A stretch of 6,333 nt of DNA, taken from an uncultured Bacteriovorax sp. (GTDB taxonomy: Bacteria > Bdellovibrionota > Bacteriovoracia > Bacteriovoracales > Bacteriovoracaceae). The DNA lies in the NCBI GenBank assembly GCA_943914745.1, contig CALUDF010000195.1, positions 1 to 6,333 on the forward strand, read 5' to 3'. Positions 1 through 4,990 of this stretch are shown piece after piece; the stretch's first letter is position 1; the number at the start of each line of letters is the position of its first letter. The notes beneath the pieces were generated by a model. That model did not search any database. It saw nothing but the letters and a program-made list of their open reading frames with translations, and was not told the DNA's origin. A program made the position numbers and the translations under genes.

Positions 1-557
1 CCAGCATCACCAGACATTTCTTTTTCCAGCATCGTCATCATGTTGGCCTGAAGCTTATCTAGGTTTTTTCTTGGTACAGAAAGAACGATGAAACACTTAT
101 ATGGGTTTGATTCATTCTCACCTTCAACTTTAAACCAAGTCTTATCGATCATCTCTGCGCCAACGATCATGTTCTTGCTTTGAGTTTCGATCATTTTATT
201 GAATTCAGTGTTTGTATTCGTCACGGCCATGGCGCCTGCTTGCTTAACGACATCGCTGACTTGTTCAGAAACTTCAGCAGATGCTCTTGTTCTCGCCATA
301 TTGTAACAGTTTGGCACAAGGTCAGCTTTCCCCACTGACGATTGAGTGACGAAATAAGCATTCTTTGGAGTGTCTTCATCGTCATTGTAGTGGTCTCTTA
401 GTTTTTCGATTTTGTATCCACCGTCCATTGTCCAGAATGGTCTAGTGCTCTCCCCAGATGACGTTAGGGCCAGTTCTTTTCCATCGTAATGCTTTTGAGC
501 AGACGAGCACGAGGCAAGTACCGCCAAAGAAGCTAAAATAAGTAGCTTTGAGCTCAT
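1..557 (-). CDS. LPP20-like outer-membrane lipoprotein, 3' end cut by window
   Basis: The frame is open from an ATG at 557-555 to the window edge, giving about 185 residues with no stop, so the C-terminus lies outside. The start follows AAGGAGA (563-569) with a 5-base gap. The N-terminus MSSKLLILASLAVLASC is a lipoprotein signal with lipobox L-A-S-C, so Cys17 should be lipidated and the protein anchored in the envelope. Downstream are features typical of the LPP20 family: a Pro-Phe-Trp segment near residue 41, a YFVTQSS strand, an alanine-rich helix (MARTRASAEVSEQV), and a strand pair around TWFKVEG and CFIVLSV. LPP20-like domains occur in Helicobacter Lpp20 and Vibrio FlgP, both outer-membrane lipoproteins. 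The neighbouring gene, transcribed divergently, carries a similar domain with an equivalently placed cysteine. The specific function is unknown; I am confident in gene and lipoprotein status, moderately so in the family. Confidence 0.85.
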   Translation of the reverse strand, partial: MSSKLLILASLAVLASCSSAQKHYDGKELALTSSGESTRPFWTMDGGYKIEKLRDHYNDDEDTPKNAYFVTQSSVGKADLVPNCYNMARTRASAEVSEQVSDVVKQAGAMAVTNTNTEFNKMIETQSKNMIVGAEMIDKTWFKVEGENESNPYKCFIVLSVPRKNLDKLQANMMTMLEKEMSGDA

Positions 558-657
558 AGGATTCTCCTTTCTATTTAAAAACTCTATGAGGATATTCAAC
601 ACTGAAAAGGGGAAAAAATAAACCAAAACTTATACTTTTAAGCCACAGCTTGCGTAC

Positions 658-675
658 AGTTTTGAGCACAAAACT
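658..675. repeat. Short perfect inverted repeat between divergent genes
   Basis: AGTTTTG (658-664) and CAAAACT (669-675) are perfect 7-base complements around the 4-base loop AGCA. The repeat lies roughly in the middle of the 222-base gap between the divergent lipoprotein and LPP20-like genes. No T-run follows on either strand, so it does not look like a terminator. It could be an operator for a dimeric regulator or chance in AT-rich DNA. Confidence 0.4.
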
Positions 676-708
676 CAACTATAGTGGGCTTGCCATCTAG
701 CATCAGTA

Positions 709-737
709 TTGAAGTATTTGTTAAACGACTTTATGCT
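709..737 (+). promoter_or_regulatory. Candidate sigma-70-type promoter for the 780-2687 gene pair
   Basis: TTGAAG (709-714) and TATGCT (732-737) are separated by exactly 17 bases, each matching four of six consensus positions. Transcription would begin near 744, giving a leader of about 36 bases before the ATG at 780. A second possible -10, TATAGT (680-685), lacks a good -35 at the right distance. This rests on pattern matching only. Confidence 0.4.
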
Positions 738-769
738 TTAGACAGATCAAAATCTGCCAGATTGGCAAA

Positions 770-775
770 GAGGGG
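770..775 (+). promoter_or_regulatory. Ribosome binding site that fixes the start at 780
   Basis: GAGGGG sits 4 bases before the ATG at 780. The alternative in-frame GTG at 684 has no such site, and the protein from 780 begins directly with a signal peptide, so this site decides the start. CAGGGG/AGGGGA sites also precede the two leftward genes starting at 3936 and 4378. Confidence 0.7.
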
Positions 776-779
776 AATT

Positions 780-1802
780 ATGAAACTAGCACATGGACTA
801 TCTGCTCTTATTTTAACTGCGGCGACCTTCGGGAACGCTTACGCCGGAGACTGCGACCGCGAGCAATTGATGAAAGGTTACACTCCAGCATCTAATACGA
901 TCTTTGGTATCGGGCTCAGCACCGATAAAGATAAAAACAAAGGAAAAGATGAGGCAAAACAGCGCGCTTATCAGGACATCGTCTCTCAGCTTCGCTCAAA
1001 TGTAGAGTCTTCGATGTCATTAGAGGAAACCGATAAATCGACAGCCTATAAAGGTATTATTAACGTATCAACTAACGTTGATAAAGTGATTGGAATCAAA
1101 TTTTTTAAAGAGGCTAAAGACTCAAACAACACGACATGTATGGCCTACACTTTTGATGTGTCTGCCGCTTTAACAGACGCAGAGGGATTCATGAGAGTCC
1201 TGGATAAAAAACTAGAAGACGTTATGGCCGCTCAAAAGAAAAAAGATTTTGTCGAAGTCGTAAGACGTTATGACATTGCTAAAAAGGATCTTGAAGCCAA
1301 TGAGTGGGCCATTTTGCGCGCAGATATGTACAAGACATACCTAAATAGACCAGGGACTTCATGGTGGGAAAAGTTTAAGACGGCAGAAGTCGAGTTAGAT
1401 AAGACTTACGATGAAGCAAAACGCAGCATCGTCTTTTTTATCGATGAGTTCCCAAAGTATGATGAAGTTGCTTTAGATGCAGAGTCGATGTTAGGTGGAA
1501 AAGGCTTTACGGCCCAAGTGGGTGGAACAAAGCCGAAGTCAGGAATTGAAATCGTCTTTAAAGAAGCGGGAATTCCAAGAAAAACGAAGACAGCATTGGG
1601 CTTTACGATTGTCTATAAGTTTGGAGTTATCGTAAAAGATATTGCGACAGGAAGAGTGCTCGGTACAAATAAAGGAGCGACTGTTCAAGGCTTCTCAACT
1701 AATGATGATGAAGACGATGCAATGGCCTCAGCTTCAAAACAAATGTCTCTTAACGTCTTAGATGCTGTTAAAACGGCCATCCCAGGTCTTATCCAGGAAT
1801 AA
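780..1802 (+). CDS. Exported LPP20-like domain protein with LpoB/CsgG-like C-terminal stretch
   Basis: This is a 340-residue protein. Residues 1-22 form a signal peptide ending in AYA before GDCDRE; there is no lipobox, so the mature protein should be periplasmic or surface-associated. Residues 38-130 resemble the LPP20 fold: a strand with FGIGLS, an alanine-containing helix (AKQRAYQDIVSQL, 59-71), a middle region, then a strand carrying Cys120. Residues 135-235 are charged and helical, with a WW pair at 195-196. Residues 255-335 resemble the nucleotide-free beta-alpha modules of LpoB/CsgG-type proteins: two strands around FTIVYKFGVIV, a 'D..TGRVLGT' turn at 287-296, then an alanine/serine helix. 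Vibrio FlgT combines comparable modules, but I cannot claim orthology. Only Cys25 and Cys120 are present and may form a disulfide. The next gene starts 3 bases after this stop, so the two are probably co-transcribed. The molecular function is unknown. Confidence 0.85.
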   Translation: MKLAHGLSALILTAATFGNAYAGDCDREQLMKGYTPASNTIFGIGLSTDKDKNKGKDEAKQRAYQDIVSQLRSNVESSMSLEETDKSTAYKGIINVSTNVDKVIGIKFFKEAKDSNNTTCMAYTFDVSAALTDAEGFMRVLDKKLEDVMAAQKKKDFVEVVRRYDIAKKDLEANEWAILRADMYKTYLNRPGTSWWEKFKTAEVELDKTYDEAKRSIVFFIDEFPKYDEVALDAESMLGGKGFTAQVGGTKPKSGIEIVFKEAGIPRKTKTALGFTIVYKFGVIVKDIATGRVLGTNKGATVQGFSTNDDEDDAMASASKQMSLNVLDAVKTAIPGLIQE

Positions 1803-1805
1803 ACA

Positions 1806-2687
1806 ATGAAAAAATACTTCTTATTATTTTGCTTAACAAGTTTCTCAGTACAGGCCCAAACTTTAGAAACACATATTAACGATTCAGTAAAACCCTTGGG
1901 GAAGATGCTGGAGAGTAAGCGTGGTAAGGTTGTTTTAGGCACATTTAAAAGTGTAAAAACAACAGATACATGTGCTCCAAGTAAATTGGTTAATTCAAAA
2001 ATTAATGCGGCCATGGCGCGTGCTGGAGTAAAGACGACCCTTGCTTCAAGAGCAGTTGGAATGGATTCAGACCAGGCCGAAATCTCACGAGTGACAAAAC
2101 TCTCTGGTGGCTCTTATGTTGTACTTGGGACGTATGAGCTTTCAGGGACAAAATTTAAATTAGACTGTGCTCTTTATGATCATAATGGAGCAAGCGTGGG
2201 AGCTTGCGATGAATTGAGTGCTGTCAATGTTGCCCAAGAAGTGGCCGATTCAATCAATTGCCCGAAAGAAGAAAAGCCAGTTCAAGAAGCTCCAAAAAAA
2301 GAAGAGGCGGGAGCTGAAGTTGAAATTGGAGACGCTCAGGTTAAGAAAATTGATGATTACATCTGCTCTGTGATTCACAAAGAATACGATCTAAAAAGGC
2401 TGGTTACAAACCTTTATGAAAAGAAATTCTATACCCTGGAAAACTTAAAGGGAGTAAGGAGAGACAGTGCCGAAGATGCTCTGGAAGTCACAAAAGACTA
2501 CTGTGTGACTTTGGGGAACTTCGTGGTTTGCACTGATTACTGGAGAGGCACTGGCGCTCAGGCCTTCTTAGGAGACTCGACAGGACTTGGGACGACAAAG
2601 ATTCTAAGTTGGAAGCATCCGAACAAGGCACACGTAAAAGATGCAGCGAGATGTTTAAAGAAAGACGACAATTGGTGGAACCCATAA
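1806..2687 (+). CDS. Exported FlgO/CsgG-like protein with cysteine-bearing C-terminal domain
   Basis: This is a 293-residue protein. The signal peptide ends with VQA around residue 17, and the early Cys9 does not sit in a good lipobox. Residues 20-150 have the pattern of the FlgO/CsgG/TolB-N-like alpha-beta fold: VVLGTF strand (42-47), a helix (60-73), 'AGVKTTLASRAV', an acidic helix, 'GGSYVVLGTYEL' (101-112), and 'ALYDHNGASVGA' (122-133) as a D-x-x-G turn. Residues 152-175 are a Pro/Glu/Lys/Ala-rich linker. Residues 176-293 form a separate domain I do not recognise, with Cys187, Cys233, Cys242 and Cys283 and several aromatic residues, ending NWWNP. The ATG is 3 bases after the upstream stop, and its AGGAA (1795-1799) lies inside the upstream gene, so translation is probably coupled. 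FlgO-type proteins act at the outer membrane, sometimes supporting flagella, but no flagellar gene is visible here. The product is of unknown function; the family assignment is by pattern only. Confidence 0.85.
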   Translation: MKKYFLLFCLTSFSVQAQTLETHINDSVKPLGKMLESKRGKVVLGTFKSVKTTDTCAPSKLVNSKINAAMARAGVKTTLASRAVGMDSDQAEISRVTKLSGGSYVVLGTYELSGTKFKLDCALYDHNGASVGACDELSAVNVAQEVADSINCPKEEKPVQEAPKKEEAGAEVEIGDAQVKKIDDYICSVIHKEYDLKRLVTNLYEKKFYTLENLKGVRRDSAEDALEVTKDYCVTLGNFVVCTDYWRGTGAQAFLGDSTGLGTTKILSWKHPNKAHVKDAARCLKKDDNWWNP

Positions 2688-2690
2688 AAA

Positions 2691-2717
2691 AGGGCCTCTT
2701 TCGAGGCCCTTTTTTTT
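2691..2717. terminator. Strong bidirectional intrinsic terminator
   Basis: AGGGCCTC (2691-2698) and GAGGCCCT (2703-2710) form a perfect 8-base GC-rich stem with a TTTC loop. A run of seven T follows on the plus strand and a run of A precedes it, giving the T-run for the minus strand. It ends both the rightward gene that stops at 2687 and the leftward gene that stops at 2716-2718, whose stop codon overlaps the T-run. Confidence 0.95.
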
Positions 2718-3936
2718 ACTTATCTTTTTTTAGTTGTTCAAAACCTTTTAAGAATGAAACCATTTCTTGAGCAGCATTCGTAGGATTTGGCTGAATATCA
2801 ACTTTTAGCTTGCAAGATCCGCCACGTGGCCCGCTTCCAAAAATTTTTTCCTTGCAAACAACAGCAGCGTTACAAGATTTAAACGTACAGTTTAACTCTG
2901 GACCTGGCTGAGTTTGGTAAACAAGGTCACCGCGAGCGATGGCCTTAGTGATTCCGTCAACACAAGCAGTGAACTTGTTTCTGTTTTTATACGTTGAACA
3001 GAGGTAATCAAAAGCGACTGCTTTAAAGTCTTCAACTGATGACTTTGCGTTGATTGCTTTTACTGAAGGGAAAGCTAGAAGTGATTTTGCCATAGCTTTT
3101 TCACAACGGCGGTCAGTGTTTTCAAAGTTACAGAAAAACTTATAAAAGTTTAATCCGCCTTCTTTGAATTGTCCCCAGTAAGAAGAGTAGCTGTATTGAG
3201 AAGGCTTCATTCTCCAGCAAAGTCCCAGTGAACAAGACATATCTTCAGTGAAGCTTGCAGTGTTGATTGTCACGTAGTTCTCAGGTGCCCAGTCAGATTC
3301 TTTATACCAAAGGTTATCACCTTCAACTCTTTCAAAAAGAGTTCCCGTTAAAGATCCTGAAACCGGAATTTCAAGATATTTTGACAGGTCTGGAGCGATT
3401 GAAAAGCCGCTGTTGCATCCATTGAGAGTGACGTAAGCTCCAGGAAGGAAATTATTTTTTAGAGCTCTTAATTTTTTCTCATATGCACTTGGAGCAAGTG
3501 CTGCGTTTTCTTTTCCAAGTTTAAGTGCCCATGGAGAAGAGTGTCCATAGAAGTCCAAGCTTGCAATTCTAGTGTAGTTTTTTAATTCAGAAAGAAGAAC
3601 TTCCGGAGTGAAAGAATCGTCAATGAACTTTACTACTGGAATATTGAAGTCAGCGAACACTTTTTCGTCATCAGTTCCTCGGACTTCCGGGCTTCCCATG
3701 ATAACGACTTGGTGATTAGGCCATAATTCTTTGTATTTTTCCGCGCGAGAAAGCCCTGATTGGAAAAATTGGTTTGAGTCTTCTTTTACCCCTGAACCAA
3801 TGAGGATAATGTGAGTGATTTTCTCTGTGTCCAGGTAGGAGTCTTTATAAAGACCCACGCGGGTTTCACCGCGATAGAAAGCAGCCTCAGCTGTCAGGGC
3901 CATGAACGACATGACCAGGATTGATAATAAACGCAT
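2716..3936 (-). CDS. Exported caspase-like (clan CD type) putative cysteine peptidase, cysteine-rich C-terminus
   Basis: This is a 406-residue protein starting at ATG 3936-3934, after CAGGGGC; a TTG 15 codons upstream is in frame but has no signal for use. Residues 1-18 are a signal peptide (cleavage after AEA), so the product is periplasmic or secreted. Residues 38-200 look like the alpha-beta caspase/hemoglobinase fold: strand ITHIILIGSG, helix, strand QVVIMGSP, helix, then IASLDFYGHSS with His132 and GAYVTLNGCNSG with Cys174. Strand-His and strand-Cys 42 residues apart is the layout of the clan CD His/Cys dyad, and 'PVSGSLTG' follows as in related families (for example DUF4347-like and C80-like domains). 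Residues 215-406 carry ten more cysteines (235, 240, 269, 278, 313, 325, 350, 355, 361, 375), so eleven in all: one left for catalysis if ten pair. Protease activity is inference. The exact family, substrate and role are unknown to me. It may be co-transcribed with the upstream thioredoxin gene. Confidence 0.85.
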   Translation of the reverse strand: MRLLSILVMSFMALTAEAAFYRGETRVGLYKDSYLDTEKITHIILIGSGVKEDSNQFFQSGLSRAEKYKELWPNHQVVIMGSPEVRGTDDEKVFADFNIPVVKFIDDSFTPEVLLSELKNYTRIASLDFYGHSSPWALKLGKENAALAPSAYEKKLRALKNNFLPGAYVTLNGCNSGFSIAPDLSKYLEIPVSGSLTGTLFERVEGDNLWYKESDWAPENYVTINTASFTEDMSCSLGLCWRMKPSQYSYSSYWGQFKEGGLNFYKFFCNFENTDRRCEKAMAKSLLAFPSVKAINAKSSVEDFKAVAFDYLCSTYKNRNKFTACVDGITKAIARGDLVYQTQPGPELNCTFKSCNAAVVCKEKIFGSGPRGGSCKLKVDIQPNPTNAAQEMVSFLKGFEQLKKDK

Positions 3937-3941
3937 AGTTT

Positions 3942-3948
3942 GCCCCTG
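3942..3948 (-). promoter_or_regulatory. Ribosome binding site that fixes the start at 3936
   Basis: CAGGGGC on the minus strand lies 5 bases before the ATG at 3936-3934. It supports that start over the upstream in-frame TTG at 3981, because the signal peptide then begins at residue 1. Confidence 0.7.
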
Positions 3949-3960
3949 TGGAATTGTTGT

Positions 3961-3983
3961 ATTTGAGGGCAGGAGTCTCAAAT
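3961..3983. repeat. Perfect 7-base inverted repeat upstream of the caspase-like gene
   Basis: ATTTGAG (3961-3967) and CTCAAAT (3977-3983) are perfect complements separated by 9 bases, 24 bases upstream of the ATG at 3936. There is no T-run after it on the minus strand, so it is unlikely to terminate transcription from the thioredoxin gene. It could be an operator or a leader hairpin. The core TTGAG...CTCAA is also present at 662-666 and 674-678 in the divergent region near the other end of the window. Confidence 0.45.
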
Positions 3984-4033
3984 CAGATAAACAACGTCAA
4001 TCGGGCGTGTAATATGTTCACGTTGATGGAGGG

Positions 4034-4378
4034 CTATTCGGTCTCAAGTTTGGAGACATCCAGGGCCCGGGCTTCTCCCACAATTTTGGTAAGCAGGTAC
4101 TCGGGAATCATTCCAGACTGGTCGAGGACGATAGTGCGCTCTTTTAAGATGACGAGAGTGGGAATTGAGCGAATATTGAAATCCTGGGCAAGTTCGATTT
4201 CGCTCTCTGTGTTTATTTTCCCAAAGAAAATATCGGGGTTCTTCTTTGCCACATTCTCAAAAATAGGACCAAAGATTTTGCACGGCTCGCACCAGCTGGC
4301 CCAAAAATCAAGAATAACGATTTCATGCTTATCAAGAATTTCGTCTATGTTTTGAACTGTGACAATTTTTGAACCCAT
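4034..4378 (-). CDS. Cytoplasmic thioredoxin with WCEPC active site
   Basis: This 114-residue protein is the usual length for a single-domain thioredoxin. The start at 4378 follows CAGGGGA (4384-4390). The fold markers are in order: strand VILDFWASWC, active site W29-C30-E31-P32-C33-K34, helix IFENVAKK, strand FFGKINTES, then IRSIPTLVIL with the cis-proline at 73, and a C-terminal helix. Thioredoxins reduce disulfides using the C-x-x-C pair. Here the canonical glycine of CGPC is replaced by glutamate, which in other thioredoxins alters the redox behaviour of the pair. There is no signal peptide, so it should act in the cytosol. It is probably a secondary thioredoxin rather than the main housekeeping one, but this cannot be decided here. 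A promoter candidate lies at 4408-4436. Confidence 0.95.
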   Translation of the reverse strand: MGSKIVTVQNIDEILDKHEIVILDFWASWCEPCKIFGPIFENVAKKNPDIFFGKINTESEIELAQDFNIRSIPTLVILKERTIVLDQSGMIPEYLLTKIVGEARALDVSKLETE

Positions 4379-4407
4379 GAGCTTCCCCTGTTTACGAAGT
4401 AAATATC

Positions 4408-4436
4408 AGTGTAAAAAGTAAAAACCTTATAGTCAA
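4408..4436 (-). promoter_or_regulatory. Candidate sigma-70-type promoter for the thioredoxin gene
   Basis: On the minus strand TTGACT (4436-4431) matches five of six -35 positions and TACACT (4413-4408) matches four of six -10 positions, with a 17-base spacer. Transcription would start near 4401, giving a leader of about 20 bases that contains the ribosome binding site. No terminator separates this gene from the caspase-like gene downstream, so it could drive both. Confidence 0.55.
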
Positions 4437-4520
4437 AATTTTGGCATCATTATTTTGGTAGGCAAGTTGTTTTTTCTGTTTAAAAATTTAGTCAAAGTAA
4501 CATAAATCAAAGGACGATCT

Positions 4521-4988
4521 ATGAAAACGACACTAACGCTAATGACGGCACTTCTCTCGTTTAATCTTTTTGCGGCCCCTGTCTGCCCAAACCTGGAAGG
4601 GCGCTACCCAAAGTGTAAATCAGAAATCAGAGACATTCGTGGAGAGTATATTGTTGAACAATATATGAAAGACGACGTAATGTTTTATCAGCTTCACTAC
4701 ATTGATGATGAGACTGATGAGACGAGAACAGATGCCATTCGCACGGATGGGACGCTGGAGTCAAGAAAGGAGAGGCTTCCTCGTGTAGGGATAAAAGTGA
4801 GAATTGATGCCCGTTCAAAATGTCAGGGCGATGCAGTCGTCTCAGACGCTGATGTTTATTTCCTGGGAAAAAGAGTAGGAGAGTTTGTCACGAAGATTTA
4901 TAAAAAAGGTGACACCCTTTATTCGGACCTCGATGGTAAGTACCTTGGTAAACCACTAAGTAAGCGCATCGTCTGCAATCCTAACTAA
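4521..4988 (+). CDS. Small exported protein of unknown function, probably beta-rich
   Basis: This is a 155-residue protein starting at ATG 4521, after AAAGGA (4509-4514) with a 6-base gap. Residues 1-18 or 19 are a signal peptide (MKTTLTLMTALLSFNLFA). The mature part begins PVCPNLEGRYPKC and has four cysteines (22, 32, 101, 152), enough for two disulfides. Alternating hydrophobic and polar residues in segments such as YIVEQYMKDDVMFYQLHYI and VYFLGKRVGEFVTKIY suggest beta strands, and a D-G turn recurs, as in small beta-barrel or sandwich proteins. I do not recognise a family. It is divergent from the thioredoxin gene, with a 142-base shared upstream region, and its stop lies 2 bases from the stop of the converging kinase gene. 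Confidence 0.85.
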   Translation: MKTTLTLMTALLSFNLFAAPVCPNLEGRYPKCKSEIRDIRGEYIVEQYMKDDVMFYQLHYIDDETDETRTDAIRTDGTLESRKERLPRVGIKVRIDARSKCQGDAVVSDADVYFLGKRVGEFVTKIYKKGDTLYSDLDGKYLGKPLSKRIVCNPN

Positions 4989-4990
4989 TT

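Noticed and set aside
684..779. GTG start that would lengthen the LPP20-like protein by 32 residues
   Set aside because: No ribosome binding site before it, and it would bury a clear signal peptide behind a basic, unlikely leader. The ATG at 780 has GAGGGG.
1685..2014. 109-codon frame on the minus strand
   Set aside because: It spans the junction of two well-supported rightward genes and has no ribosome binding site or recognisable protein features.
3937..3981. TTG start 15 codons upstream of the caspase-like gene
   Set aside because: It would put 15 polar residues before the signal peptide. The ATG at 3936 has a good CAGGGG site.
4041..4057. GTCTC-N7-GAGAC hairpin as a terminator for the thioredoxin gene
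   Set aside because: It lies within the coding region, has only five pairs and no T-run.
3948..4355. 135-codon frame on the plus strand
   Set aside because: It is antisense to the thioredoxin gene, whose active site and cis-proline make it certain; the translation shows no domain pattern.
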